DNA of 64,000 bases from Carposina sasakii. Its lineage: Eukaryota > Arthropoda > Insecta > Lepidoptera > Carposinidae. This document shows positions 1 to 13,477 of this stretch, one piece after another (position 1 is the stretch's first letter; every line of letters starts with the position of its first letter). The notes below the pieces were generated by a model. The model saw only the letters and a program-made list of their open reading frames with translations, was not told the origin of the DNA and made no database searches. The DNA lies in contig CP053161.1 of NCBI GenBank assembly GCA_014607495.2, positions 8,317,115-8,381,114 of the forward strand. The letters are read 5' to 3'. The translations under genes were made by a program, and so were the position numbers.

Positions 1-540
1 ATTATTTGATGTAGATCTAGCAAATCAAATTATTTCTTAATTTATGAGATCAAACCCCAGCAGTATGAGATCAAACTGGAGTAATATGCCAGTACAGACT
101 ATCTAGAGGATGTATGTGCAAGTTTTCCGTAGGGTGCTTAATGTAACACGTTTTCTGAAGTTCATTATCGTAACAATTTCACCAATAGCGGCTAGAATAG
201 GGATGTTGACTATGGTTGAATTTTAATGACATTTTATGCTTATCGGAATAAATCATCAAAATCATACCTTTCTGTAAAATTACATTTTGATCAAGTGTCC
301 AAATGAGGTAGCCTACAGTAGTCTGTTTTTATACTTTTACTGAGCGTTTTGATCACCTACATATAAAACATAACATCTAACGATGGAATCTCTAAGGAAT
401 CTAGGGATATCCTCAAATATTATAGGCACGAGTAGTCGGTTTTTAGATTTTTATAGAGAATTTTGGTCAGCTACACATAATATGAAGGAAACGAGGGTCT
501 GATGATGGAGCCGCCGAAAAACAGATAGTGGAAACTTTTT
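1..540. other. non-coding stretch with a diverged tandem duplication
   Basis: No gene is visible. The segment near 313-370 and the one near 432-480 resemble each other (both read like TAGTCxGTTTTTA...TTTTGxTCA followed by a CTACA(C/T)ATA string), which suggests an old tandem duplication with a period of about 118 bp. Confidence 0.35.
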
Positions 541-552
541 AGTAACAAAATC

Positions 553-640
553 CCCCTATGGCAGGAGGAGGCCTAGGTCCAGAGTAATGGACTGCAATAG
601 GCTTATGAAGATGGAGATAATAAGATAATAAAGGTAATAA
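553..640 (+). mobile_element. RTE-like LINE 3' end fragment
   Basis: The strip GGAGGAGGCCTAGGTCC...TGGACTGCAATAGGCT, followed by GATGGAGATAATAAG, is the plus-strand version of the LINE 3' terminus seen on the minus strand near 23.5 kb. It encodes the last residues of a reverse transcriptase followed by a GAT/ATA-rich tail. Only the tail survives, so this is a heavily 5'-truncated copy. Confidence 0.6.
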
Positions 641-968
641 ATTAAGTAATTATATGTTCCATTAAGCCGTGTCCCAAGTAAGATGTTTATGGTAAGAGGA
701 AGAGGTAAAATGATTGGGAACAGGGCAGAAAGAAGGAGTGTAATTATATGTTGCTTATATTGTCAGACGTCAAATTTCGAAGCCTAGTCATTTCTCTCTG
801 TGCCCTTTCGTCATGTGGCCGATTTAATAATTTGCTGGCATCTAAATCTGACAATATTATGCCTTCTAAACTTCGTACATGGCATAACGTAACATATATT
901 TTACTTTAATTTTGGCTCAAAGGGGCGAGAGTCGGTTTTTCGTTTAAAAAAAAAAAATATGATCTATG

Positions 969-1066
969 ACGTTCGTTAAATGACAATGAATACCTAGTAG
1001 GTCGTTTACGGTTTTTTTATTAGTATTGATATAAATATAATATATTCATTGTCATTTAACGAACGT
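969..1066. repeat. hairpin with perfect 24-bp arms
   Basis: Positions 969-992 and 1043-1066 are exact reverse complements (24 of 24), separated by a 50-nt AT-rich loop. The arms contain GTTCGTTAAATGACAATG. It could be the remnant of a small MITE or an inverted duplication; no longer flanking repeat is visible. Confidence 0.75.
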
Positions 1067-1538
1067 GCTAAATGAAGGCTTCTTGCTTAGGATGTGTGCA
1101 AGATCAACTAGTATTTAACTATTTTTTATACCAATCGTCAGTTATAAATAAAAATTGGCACGGTTGCTTTCAAATAGTTTGGTACAAGCATCTGTTTCTA
1201 TTGTATCGTGCCCTTATGAAGAACTATCACACCTGCTTTGTGCAAATCGTGAAGAAAGAACATAGAGGAGGTGGCCTGACGTTTGTTCTTACAAAACAGT
1301 TAACTGTCGGAAGGGTAACATGGCAAAGCCAGTGATTGGTTCGTACTACACTGAATAAGCTACATTGGCGGTCACATTATATATTTTATTTCTAAACGTA
1401 TGTAAGAGCTTAGGCAATTGTTTTTTAAATTCCAAATTACTCTAATGTGTTAAAATATGTTCCAAATAAAATATTTACATTGCGGTTACTGCAGCATCGG
1501 TATCATGACTAAGGTAAAATACTCGTAACTCTACCTAA

Positions 1539-1667
1539 GGGCCGATTTTTTCAGTCAGTTAGACTATCTGAAGGATTAATTTGATGCTGTCGTCTTCTAA
1601 AACTTGATGGAGATAGCATTAACTTTGTCTTTCATATAGACTCTATGGCAGTTGGAAAAATCGGACC
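1539..1667. repeat. fold-back element (small MITE)
   Basis: The ends are imperfect inverted repeats: GGGCCGATTTTTTCA on the left and, reversed, GGTCCGATTTTTCCA on the right. The interior is 100 bp of non-coding DNA. The structure fits a short non-autonomous DNA transposon, but the superfamily is not clear. Confidence 0.55.
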
Positions 1668-3965
1668 TAACTAATTTTTATTGCAGCTCCTCTACGAGTT
1701 TACTTCATGCTGCAAATGCATCGGTATACTTTCATACTTCGGTTGACAAATACTAAACTCGAGTTCCGAAACATGGTCACGTAGTTTCTTTCAAGTGGAT
1801 AAAATTAATGACTTTAGACACATCCTTTTTTCGGATTTTAGGTAAGCGGTTTGTATGCATGTAAACGTTTATTTATCTTTAGGTAATAAATAATTGGGAT
1901 GAAGTACCTATGTTAAGAAATCTCTTCCAACAAACAAAGTATACAAAAACAAATTATGGAAGCAATTGAGCATATTTGTTATCTACACAGAAACAAATAA
2001 AATAAGTAAGTACCTATTATAGTAGAAAGATAGTCACAAAATAGCAATAATATACCCAATTTAGCCTATATATTATACTTTGCGATCATAATAAACGAGG
2101 TTGATAGGAGGATGGTACACGTGCGGCGCCATTTATGCGAGGTGTTACCATCTCCATCCCGCCTGCTGTATCTCAATCGCAATAAATTACCTCCTTTGAC
2201 ACGCGAGAAGCGGAAAATTTGCAATAGCAACTCCAGGCCATAGTATTTGCATCCCCTCTCTGTATGTAAACAGCGCAAATGGCTTTGTAATGGGAATCGC
2301 ATCCGTCCCACCATGACACCGCGATAATATTTCACGCCGGGTCCCACGGGTCGTTCGTCCAGGTCGCACCTAGAAACGTCTCGGACAATGGGTCAGCGGG
2401 AGATCACTCCTTCGACTTTTTGTACGAGTGGTTAGGCGTTTCTTGTAGAAAAGAATAGATTGCCGGTAAATTGTGGGTTATTGTGGCGCTATTTGGTGTG
2501 TATTCGAGGGCAATGCATCGGTTATTGTTCGTATTCAATTTACAGAGGTGCATGTCGACACGCAACTGTCTGGAGTGGTCGGTGAGGCTGCATATGGCTG
2601 ATGTGGGTCACTCGCTTTTATATCTCATATAATAGATATCTACCATTCTAAATATGCCTTATCTGAAGGTACATTTAATGAGGAGTGGGTAGCAGTCAAA
2701 ATTTTGCAATCTGCGCTTAAAAATTAAAGTTTATAGTGTAATCAGGATATTGGCTTACTTACCTCGGCCTACCTCCTCTTCTTAATTCCTCTGTGGCTTA
2801 TAGCAATCATAATCCTAACGTTACTATATTGGCAACACGAAACCTGTAAGATTATACTTACCGCAGTCACTTAACATTTAATCCACTAATAAGTTCAGGC
2901 AAAAGCTCTTAAGTGGTATTAATGTCATTTAATTGCCTTAAATGCCACTCTATCACATTGAAATGATTAATTATAATCTTAATTAAAAGTAGAATAATTT
3001 GCCGCGCTAACAGATTGGACAACCTCGACAATTTATAAAACGTACTTATTAAAAAAGAGACGTCGAAGTATGATGCAACATCGTGAACTGTCTGTATTAT
3101 TTCGTTTTATCGTTTTGAGTTCATCGGCGTGTAAAATGGTGCCGGTCGATTTCCATTATGTTATTAATTTTTGTAATTTCGGAACCTAATCTTCGGCGAC
3201 AGGGCCGATATCGGCGCGACACTTATCTTGGTGTCGGTGGACACATATAATCCATTAAGTCGTCATTTCCACGCGGCTGATCATTCCTCAACCACGCGTC
3301 AAGCCGCCCCCGTCCGACGTGCGCCGTATTGTTCGCTACTGCTTTATCTCGCCTCCGAGCTGCAAGGTCCTTAAAATTGATAGCCACCAACTCAATTTCA
3401 GCCTTAGTCAAACTAGCTACAGCCCATTTGCGATCGCTGGAAAGTTTATCGAGACTATCCTATCCTACTAATGGACTAGTTTGTTATCTAATCGGCTACA
3501 CCGCGGCCCTATTAATAATTTCCCACATAATTTTCTAATTATCGTCCTGTCCGGTGGCCGGGCGGGGCTGCCTTTGGGCACACGAAAACGGAAATGACTA
3601 AGATTGGGGTCGCTTGGACCTGTATGGTAAAATATACTAATTGTATATACTCTAATTCTATTATATTATTTGTTTTAGGTAATAATACATCATTTTAACG
3701 AGGAATTCGACGCGCTGCCGCGCTCTGTTGCAGTATTTACTTCTATTTGTGTAAGTACTAAATTAGTTGAGCATATTTACATGCGCGGATTGGAATAGAG
3801 TGATGCGTAGCTAAGTGTATAATTTTCATGGGATGAAACAATTTAATTTGCTCTCTAAACATTTACTTTAGCGTGTTTATCCTTACAATGTTTGAAGTGA
3901 GGCGTATGATTTGAAAGGATTTTCCAATTGAACGAATGAGTAACTGGGTTATACTCGTATGGGCT
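1668..3965. other. non-coding stretch
   Basis: No exon, RNA gene or repeat could be recognised. Two patches are richer in G+C than the surroundings (about 2096-2420 and 3180-3400). They hold only short overlapping frames on both strands, with no recognisable protein motif. Such patches could be conserved regulatory DNA, but nothing proves it. Confidence 0.3.
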
Positions 3966-4190
3966 ACTAGTGGACGCCCGCGACTTCGTCTGCGTGGACT
4001 GCAGAAAAAATAAAATGTCGAAATTATCCAGGATGAAAATATTTTCTCGGGATAAAATGTAGCATATGTGTTAATCCAGGGTGTCAGCTAACCCCATGCC
4101 AAATTTTATTGAAATAGCTACAGCCGTTTTACGTGAGAGAGTAACAAACATCCATCCATACTTACAAACTTTCGCGTTTATAATTTAGTA
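3966..4190 (-). mobile_element. Lep1-like non-autonomous Helitron
   Basis: Read on the minus strand, it starts with TACTAAATTATAAACGCGAA, passes through the typical 'gctacattttatcccg' block and ends with CGCGGGCGTCCACTAGT. The last bases form the CTAG-type Helitron 3' end, preceded by a short GC-rich stem. About 225 bp, no coding capacity. The same terminal pair recurs at 37.4-39.0 kb and near 53.6 kb. Confidence 0.6.
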
Positions 4191-4874
4191 ATAACGAAGA
4201 CTTAGTTTGTTTGTCTCTGCACAAAAGTGCACATCATACAAAGTATTTCTTTGTTAAATGTTATTTGATATGAATGATGATATTATCCGGGTCTAGATGC
4301 AGTTATAATAGAAATTAATATATGGCAAGTAAATTATTTTCCATTGGTATTTCGTACTTGTATATTGCGATAAAAAAGCTACCTGTCTTAAATAAACAAC
4401 ACAGTGTCACCCTGAGGTTTAATATCTAATAGCTATGACTTATTAAATTGTTTCCCTTATTAAATGTAACAGTGAAATCGCATTGCAATTGGCTGTATAA
4501 AATGTAACCGAGGGCACCTGGCACAGGCAAAGGGAACAGAGTAAGGGAGATATGGAGTAGCGGATATGTCAGCAATGGCGTCATATACGGTGATCAAAAT
4601 AAAAAAGTAGAGATCATACTATAGATTAATCTCAGATTTTATAATTCCAAAGATGTTTTGTATGAAAACAATCACTTAAGGAATAAATCTGAGCCACTAT
4701 TGCAAGTGGCTGTATGTGCAAACTTTAAGAGGGTAGTAGTTTCAGGGCTTGTAGTATGTGTATAATTGTATAGGGATAGCATGAGTCGTAAAACACATGT
4801 AGGTACTTTCCAGCGTATTATTATGCATACTATGTATTTTCAAAATTAAAGGAAAACGATTTTCAAAAAGACCC
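4191..4874. other. non-coding stretch
   Basis: AT-rich sequence between the Helitron-like element and the next fold-back. I see no exon, RNA gene or repeat here. Confidence 0.3.
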
Positions 4875-5064
4875 GCCCCCTGATTACCTAATTGGCAATA
4901 GCAAAGCCGAAGCAAAGCGATGGCGAAAATTGTACAATATTCGCCTTGAAATGTTAAAGTTCCTTTGAAATTCATTTTACCTAATACGAATTTGACAAGC
5001 AATTAGCGATTTTTGTACAATTTTTGCTATCGCTTTGCTTTTGCTAGTTAGGTAATATGGGGGC
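4875..5064. repeat. fold-back MITE
   Basis: The left arm (GCCCCCTGATTACCTAA, then AATAGCAAAGC...AAGCAAAGCGAT) is mirrored on the right by TATCGCTTTGCTTTTGCTAG...TTAGGTAATATGGGGGC. The arms are about 60 bp with scattered mismatches, around a 60-bp centre. The structure is a small terminal-inverted-repeat element without coding capacity. Confidence 0.7.
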
Positions 5065-5250
5065 CGCTCTGCGCAATATTTTAATTACTTGGGTTCGCGC
5101 AAAAACTCTCCTTATACAGTCAGGATATAATATGTAGATACAAATCTACTCCATACCCTTGCAGTGCTTTCCGAACGTGCTGTCAAATGGGACCGGTTAG
5201 ATTAGGCATTGTCGCGACACAATTAGAAACTGTGGCGGGGCCGAGTTGAG

Positions 5251-5350
5251 TTTATTATTCGCACACAATCGATGCATCTGCGCCCTTGTAGCCTGACCTA
5301 TTCCGCTGTTCGGGTGCATTCGGGGCACACTAGCAGATGCCCGTGATACG
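5251..5350. repeat. diverged duplication, copy A
   Basis: The strip TTATTCGCACACAATCGATG, then CATCTGCG...CCTGACCTATTC and later GCAGATGCCC, occurs again in the same order and orientation 460 bp downstream. No coding meaning is evident. Confidence 0.5.
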
Positions 5351-5710
5351 AGTACTGCGTATGATTGTTGTTCATTCATTTGCGAAGATGTTATTCATTC
5401 ACTTGTATGGGTCATTAAATAATACTGTAAAGGTGAATTACCATTTAATTATATTGTAATGGGCGTACGGATACTCACATCGTCCATGAAATGTTGAAAT
5501 TTTGAATTAGGCTAAAATTAGAATACATACCTAATAGTAGTGAGAAATTACATTATTGGGCATATTTTCATCTATAAGTATGAACTATTATGTATTTAGA
5601 AATAGTACATTCTCCATGTGCCATCGACTATTTCAGCTATATTTCAAGAAATTTATTTTTTGTATTTTGTAATTGTCACGGATCCATTGGCACTGGACTT
5701 GGACGGGCTT

Positions 5711-5785
5711 TCTTATTTGCAAACAATCGAGCATCTGCGTCCATCGTCTCCTGACCTATTCGGCCGACAGATGCCCAAAGTGACG
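5711..5785. repeat. diverged duplication, copy B
   Basis: Second copy of the module starting at 5251: TTATTTGCAAACAATCGA, GCATCTGCGTCC, CCTGACCTATTCGG and ACAGATGCCC. It is slightly shorter than copy A, with indels between the conserved blocks. Confidence 0.5.
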
Positions 5786-8700
5786 TCAGTGACCATTTTT
5801 AAACAATAAACTCAATGTTATCATCAGGGGGTATTGTAACTAATTTGAAAGTTCCAAAAATGTAATTAAAAGTACATACAAATACATATTATGACTTATA
5901 ATCCTTTGTCATAATTATCCTTGTAATGGTGTAATTAAAGGTGATTTTTATAGTACTTAATGACATTCACAGTTGTAATTATAACCAAAAAATTGCCATT
6001 CTCTTCACTAATTAATGACCTCCGAAGTGACTGAATGCATTACAATTGTTATAGAAATCCCTTTAGTTCCCTAACTACTTGCTTCTATTGTCTTCGTAAG
6101 CCGGGCCGTAGACGCTGACTAACGTTTGGTGAATGAAAGATTGACTGACTCATTCGCTGACATTCAATAGTTACAGGAATGTGATGCGTTTTCACTTCTT
6201 CATTGTTCTCTCCGATGAAATTCAACGGAAGTATTATTTGAAGAGGCGATAAGCATTATCAAATTGTTATAGAGGTATAGACATATGGTGTGGATGTTTT
6301 TGATGATGTTGGGTGTCTACTCGTGCAAAATTTGAGCAAATCAGTGATAAATAACAATGACACAGTACAAGTGCAAGCTTATGACTAAAAAGAAAAAAAA
6401 ACATGATAATACGGGGATTTGATGACTTATGCTATGCCGAGTGCTAGTAATATGCCGAATGCTGATAACATTATGGTTCCACTGGCTGAACTGATTCATT
6501 CGATAACTAATTCAAGTCTCACGAGGTAAGGGATAAATAATGAGTCTACTGCCGCTTTTCAAAAATCCAGGTACTGGTAACGAATCGAACTGTATAAAAT
6601 ATCCCAGTGTATATCGATGTTAACATGCGCAAGTGTTTCATCCCTCCGACGGCATAAAGAATACCAAAAGACAAACCGATCTTCCTTGAATCTGAGTCAC
6701 GTAATCGTCAATATCGTAGCAGTTCCGAAACAATTATAAGTAAGTCGCGCAATTCTGCTAGTTTTTCTGAGCAGATGTTGAATGAACAGTTGTTGTTGGT
6801 TGGTTACACACATTCATCCCCGTTATACTGAAGTGCTTTTTTTTATTTCAAACCTATTTGGTTAAACCCAACATAATTAATTGAAAATGCTAGATATAAG
6901 CATTTTTACACACGTATACATAAATGTATTCTAATGAAGCCCCGCATCAGCACATGATTTTTCCAACTTGATAAGTAGACTTTATTATCACGGTCAATAA
7001 TAACATGAGAAATATCTGAGTCATTTGTAAAATGCAAACATTTGCAAGCTTTAACATTTTTTTAAGGTAGCTAAATCGGGCTTTGCTACAAATTTGTTTT
7101 GTCACACTCTTATAAAGAGGCAACCCCTGCGGAGTAGTACGTGCTTTCGCAAAAAAATGCGACAAGCATCCAGCCTATTTCAATTGTTACCTTTTTCCAA
7201 ATAGCTCATCGCCTTTGTGACGTGCCGCACCGAAATTGTATGATGTGTGGTAGGTATTAGATAATTTTTGGAAGAGAAGAAATTAACGGAATTGGGCTCT
7301 GAGTCATTTAGGTAGGTACTTACTTACATCATTTCATGAGAGAGCCTTCAGTTATAATTTAGTTTATGCTTCACTTGCGTAATAACATTCCTGTTTGAAC
7401 GTTGGTTACTTCAATTCTCCTTATGGCACTCTTCTGGGCACAACTAAAATTGATTAGATTAGGTAAGTATATGAGGTTGCAGGTGTTATAAAATCTATAT
7501 CATACATATTTTTATTGCATTTTTTTTATTTGTCAGTGAAAACTTTTTAAAGAGAAGTAAAATATCTTGGAACAGTTAACTAGCTGAGATAGTGCTCCTC
7601 GAAAACACTTCTCTGAATTTGTAGAATATGAAAATTTATGACGACGCGGCGTCGACGAGCGACGTAACGTTTCGTCGTATCTTGTTACATTCAAGCCCGA
7701 TTCAATATTGAGAAAAATGCTGATTGCCACTGTAACTATGATTTACTACATTCTTCGAGTTTTATTCCTTTCGAATGTCCTTTAAAATATTAAAATAGAT
7801 TTTAATGTTATTTCTGTTTTATTTAAGAATATTCTACCGAAATATGTTTGTTAGCAAACCATTAACGTATATGTAAGACCGAAAACTGTATTCGTTTTTC
7901 TTAAGAAAAGTGTGTTTTCTCGTATAGAGCAATAAAAGCGAAGAGTAATTTTGGCATACACGTTCCATTTATTTTAATGTCCGAAATCGCGTTGAATGGG
8001 TTGTTTTGGATGCTGGAAACGAGGTCGCCGTACAAGATATCAGTCGTGTTTAGCTTTCATTGTTATTTATCGTGGTGTGAGACAAATTCCGCTGCGACAT
8101 GACTCAGGGACAGACAGCCTCCTACTCCCTCCGTGCCCACGATAAATATTAACCGTACAAGGTACACAATAACACAGAACCGTAACTCCAAAGATTAATA
8201 TAATATTTTTACGCCTGAACACAAGAACTGCACGTTGGCCTAATGAAATATGGCAACGTGTACCTTCTTTACTGATAAAATTCTCTGTGTTGGGAGTTTT
8301 ATTGCGACGGGGGTCCGATAACTCAGCCCGCCGAGCACAGAAATAATTTACATGGTGGTGGTCCCCTTTGAGATTTTAGGCGCGGCTACCGAGTTTTTCA
8401 CACTTCCTTCCCACCTTTTTTGCAGTCATTTTTCATTCTCAAGTAATTGTAACTAAGGTGACTGTTACATGGTGATAGATAATACTCCCGGTTTCACGAA
8501 GGTCGCTACATTTGACCTTTTTTTTTGTGATGCCTAATTATTCTATACTCGTAAATGCTTGTTTCTGTGTTAAAGACCCAACTTAAAAAAAAATAGATTT
8601 CGTTTTCACCGATCGGAAATCTGACCAAGAAGACGTTGTAATTTGATTAGTATACGAATATGTAGTTAAAAAAATTAGTTGAAGACAAGTAAGTTCTCTT

Positions 8701-11700
8701 CAATCAATTGCAGAGTAACTTGCAATAGTGCAATAGTATAGATTTTCTTTGACATTGGACTGTAATTCATTGCTGGGTTGCAATTTAAGAAATTGTAATG
8801 TAACTAATAAAAACAGCAATGTATTATGAATTTACATGAATTGACGATTGTCATTACCAGAGGAGTCAGCCGGTAAGGCTGGTTAGATTTGCTGATACGA
8901 GAGCGAATGAACAGACGTTAGTACTAAAAATCCACGACTGACTCACTAGGGTTGGAGGACAATAGCTGATGTTTCATCATTCAAAGTGATAATAATTAAT
9001 GAATTAAGTTCATTTCTTGCGTTTAATTATGTGCGAATGTGTAAGTGTGAATTTTATTACTTCGAAAAGTCGTGAATAATGACTATTCGATGTAAAATTT
9101 ACCCAGTTATATAACAACAATAGGGGAAAATTTAAAAATAATAAATTTGGTAACTATCCAAAAGCACTTAAAATCACATTTACTTTATAATCTGCATATG
9201 AACTTAATTATTATATTACACTTATCAAAAAAACACAATGGAGCCACAATTCGAATATTGGTTTATAATTTTTTGTCTCATAAATTGTAGGTACACCTAT
9301 AGAAAGAACACGCCACAATACATTGGTAACCCCACAAAAAAAAAGACCGGATGAAAGTACCAGTAATATTAATAGTCTATTAAATATTTTCCGCATAGCT
9401 GCGGGGTAATCCTCGCGCCACAATTGGCCACTAAAAGTGGCTGTATAATAAATTTACCAAATTGAAAAGGCCATTCATACGGTGCGCGGATCACGTGTCA
9501 ATCAAGCCCTATTTTTGGTAGAAATGATTCGTGTTATTCTATTTTATTTTTAACGCTATGTTATTCATTGGCTGTATCGCTCCCCGAGCTCTGGTGATCC
9601 ACAATAGCAGTGCTGCATTGTGCTTAATCTCTACTAACATGGAATTTCGCCGGTCGGTTTGCGCATTGAATTTGTACACAGATTTTAGTTTGCATTTCAA
9701 AGCGTAACGTTCGTTGTATATCGGTGTTATTTTATGTTTTGCAGTTGAGCGTATGTAAAGCTCCGCCTGTGAATTGAATGTTTGAGTTGAATATTCAATT
9801 CCTGGAAATAATTAGCTATGTGTACAATTAAAGTTTACTGTAAGTAGGTAATCTAACAGCATTTCGACGGGTAACATTAAATCATTTATAATCAGTACGT
9901 ATTCACTGCTTAAAATTCTAGCGCTTGTAAACCATCCATATTACATCTTAAAATTCATAAATCACAAGCAAAGCAAGATGATAGCGTAAATAATACATTT
10001 TTAAATTTAATTTACGCATAGTGTTGTTTTGCTAGCTCCCTATCAGCCGTTCGTTGGGCGCGTATTGTGTTACCTACGAGTACGCGCTCTTTGAAACCTG
10101 AACCTCGCTGGTATTCTTTTGTCGTGAGTAGATTTAAATATTACTTTAATACGATGCTCCTCCGCTGTTATTATCTCCACTGAAACTATTATAAAATTCG
10201 AAACAGGTAAATATTGCTTCTGTATATTTTATTGGATCGAAATAAATATAATATATATTTATAAGACTGCATTTAAAAAAGGTTGTTAAACAATAGCCAT
10301 AAAGTATTTGCGGTGGACATTATGGGACTGCAGGCGTGATACGAAAGCTTTTACAGGATTTATAAATTTTGGGCAACAAAGGACTTGTAGCGTTTAAAGC
10401 ACATACGCGGATGCGACCGCATTACATTAGTGATATGGTAATGTGATTGTTTGCGATAAATTAAATGGCGGCGGAGTCCTGTGCAGGACTCGCGCAGCGG
10501 GGTTCCGCGACGCCCGCGCAACTCCCTCGGACACTCGCTACATTTCGGGGTGAAGCACCTTACACTTTTGACAATAACGCACATATATTTTTAAAAATTT
10601 TACGTTATTAACCTCAAGCAATTTTCGTCTGACCCCTTTAAGCGTAGGATGATATGCATTAAAGCAGAAATACCAATACGTACAGTGTTGAATCATGGCG
10701 GTGTTGTGAGCTTGAAATTATAATTGAAAATTATAGCGCTGAAGATACGAAACAGTCAACCATTGGGTGCCCACACGAACTTCGTGTCTTGTTTCATCTT
10801 TAATTGGCCACGGACTGCGCATTTCTCGCTTCTTATGAGGATTTAAAAACTTATACAAATAAAATGTCTTTTTCGTTTCCATACCCATAGATTCCTCACG
10901 TCGCAGACTCGTCCCATCGAACAGTCGGCAGTTTGTAAAAGTGTCACTGGTATGTCGGATAAATTACTAACATTAGCTATTCGGCGAAGTGAAGTGCTGA
11001 CAAACTTTTATTGGATAGTTCCCTCTCCGGCCGCGGTTTCTCCCGTCCTCCTCTAAATTGGGTGAGAAGTGCTCAGTTTGACGCTCGCTTTGCATATCTC
11101 GGTAATAAATCTAAAGAACCTCGCCGAACCTTCGTCCTTCAAGCTGGAGAGAGACGTCTACATAGTTGAAAAAGGTAAATAATTTTGTTCGGTCGCCAAC
11201 TGACTTACTCGAACTATTTGAGGAATGGTGCTTTATTCGATTTTAACATTGTTTCTTGGAGTTTGGGGAGAAATTGTTTTGTATAAAGTAAATAGATAGA
11301 TGTATGCAGATGTCATCTAGTATAAGTCTTGAATATGTTGAAGTCTAGAGAAATATGTTTATTTGTGGCGTGGTGTTTTCTTTTACATATATCTTTAGAT
11401 TATTTACCTCCGTTCAATTGAGTCATTGGTCCGGAAGAGCTATACACAATACACAATGTAGAGTCGGCAGTAAGTTTGATTTTACACGTTCTACTTACAC
11501 AAATAACATTCGAATAATATACAATTTCAGAGCGACAAGTAGGTACATTTGTAAAGCCTAACGATATAAAATTTCCTATGTAACACTAACCTTTTGCATT
11601 TCATCTTTAAAATAGTACACGGAACTAAGTGCAGGCTCATTTTACCGAGCATCTAAATTGTAGAATTGCATCGTGTGTTGCAGAGCTTGAGTCGCGGCAC

Positions 11701-12678
11701 TTAACTCTATTGTTTTATGGTGCGATAGTAATATTGGCGTGGCAGCGCCCCAGTCTGCCCGCGCGTATTCGATTGTTTCTCACACAGATCGATTTACAGT
11801 TACCTATCGATTGTTGAGAATTCTAACCGACCGACGACGACGTGCCCTGTCTGCATCTTTCAACGACGCTCCATTTATTTTTATTTTCGCAGATTTCTCA
11901 ACTCGCTTCATTTCGTCTCCAGATTTATTTTGGCGCAGCGAGTAAGTATAAAGGACTAACAAAAATTTTATGACGCACTCCCTTTGGTTATCGCCAATTT
12001 GTGTCAACTGAAGCGTTCGTTTAATATTAATAAAACTGCTCGCCCCTCAACCCTTCGCGTACTTTTACGGTCGGGTTGATGGCGACTTATTTGAATAAAT
12101 ATTTCCGAGTGCGGCCAAGCCCGGGCTCCTTTTAAATTTATTTATTTTTTGTAATTTTTTCTGTGGGTCGCTGGTACACGGGCCGCGGTTCGCTCTGGGC
12201 GTTGACGCCCCGCTAGGACCCGCATCGGTAATGTAGATGACGCGACACTATTACTACCCATCCTTTATCTAATACTACATGTCCTTTATTATAGAACCAG
12301 AATTAAATGTTCGACCTCTTTCGAAGTTATTCGAACTCCGCGGGAGTCCATCACGTTAGTTACACGCGACGTGAAGTGTTTATTGGTTTAGAGATTCCAT
12401 TTCGGAGTTTAGTCAACTCTGAAGCATATTGACAAGTATCGATATAAAAACCATTCTTCTTCAATCGTATTCAACTCCCTACCCTTATAGAGTACAGTTA
12501 ATAAAAATTCTGTGTTCGATTGGTTTATAATTTATTCAATTTCGTTTTTATTGGAAGCTGCCTAAAAAGGTGACTGGGTTGTCATAAAAATAGTCATTAA
12601 TAAACGTCAAGAGCAAGTGATCGGCATATTGAAACGATGTCCATCGCGGCCTAAATTGTAATTACCATCCGACGCCCG
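5786..12678. other. long non-coding stretch
   Basis: Nearly 7 kb without a supportable gene. Open frames are all under 80 codons and unrecognised. Patches near 8300-8420, 10440-10560 and 11640-12240 are more GC-rich and less repetitive than the surroundings, which would suit cis-regulatory DNA of a neighbouring gene or a long intron. I see no splice-bounded exon. Confidence 0.3.
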
Positions 12679-12735
12679 TGTCAACGCGCCGAGAAGGTAA
12701 TCGGCCCGGACGGCCGGCAAATGAGGCGTGCCCCT
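12679..12735. repeat. diverged duplication, copy A (GTCAACGCGC module)
   Basis: A GC-rich strip: GTCAACGCGC, then TAATCG, AAATG and GCGTGCCCCT at similar spacing to a second copy about 540 bp downstream in the same orientation. Confidence 0.45.
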
Positions 12736-13216
12736 GCTCGTTCGAAAGCCTGCACCTCTAGAGTTCCTTGTTTCTAATGTCAATTTTGGGTACATTGGTC
12801 ATTTAGGTCGGCTGTCTTGTTAATAACCTCATGCATCTCATGAAGTTTATCGTTCGATTATTTTATAGATGGCGTCAAGACTGCTGGACGTTTTGTCTTT
12901 TATTTGAATTTTCTTAATATTGAATTTTGGCAAAAAAAAAATTAATTTACATAAAATAATAGAACCGCATGCTCCAATAGTTATATTAAATTTTATAACA
13001 CTTCGCAATAAAGTTTAACATTGGCGGTTACTCTTAACTTTCCATATAAATTAGAGTTCCTAATTTAATTTAAAATTAGTTTCGACTTCTGAATATGACT
13101 TTGAAAGGCTTATATTAAATTATGTTTTGCCGACTGTACCTTCTGATTCCACCTAAAACAACAGAATGATTAGCATGTATGATCAATGGGGTCTGGGCAG
13201 GTTGGGCAGGACCCTT

Positions 13217-13270
13217 GTCAACGCGCAAAAGCTAATCGCCGCCGACAAGCGTCACGAAATGCGTGCCCCT
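13217..13270. repeat. diverged duplication, copy B (GTCAACGCGC module)
   Basis: Second copy of the module at 12679. The blocks GTCAACGCGC, AATCG, GAC, AAATGCGTGCCCCT are kept, with changes between them. Confidence 0.45.
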
Positions 13271-13359
13271 AATGCATGGTAGCGCCACTGTAACTCTAGA
13301 TATTGTGAGATTTATGGTATTTATGTAAAGATATAATAGTATATGTACGAAGTCTTGTA

Positions 13360-13405
13360 GATAAGTATGGAAACATCCACGACACAGAAACGAATATCGA
13401 TATTC
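13360..13405 (-). repeat. SINE body fragment
   Basis: AGATAAGTATGGAAACATCC followed by AAACGAATATCGATATTC matches the body of the tRNA-derived SINE seen complete at 18500-18735 and 41806-42065. The tRNA-like head is missing. Confidence 0.55.
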
Positions 13406-13477
13406 CTCGTTATCAATGTCTGCAACTATTGAGTACTACCAATTTCACCAATATCCTGTCAGTGGATCATCATAATA

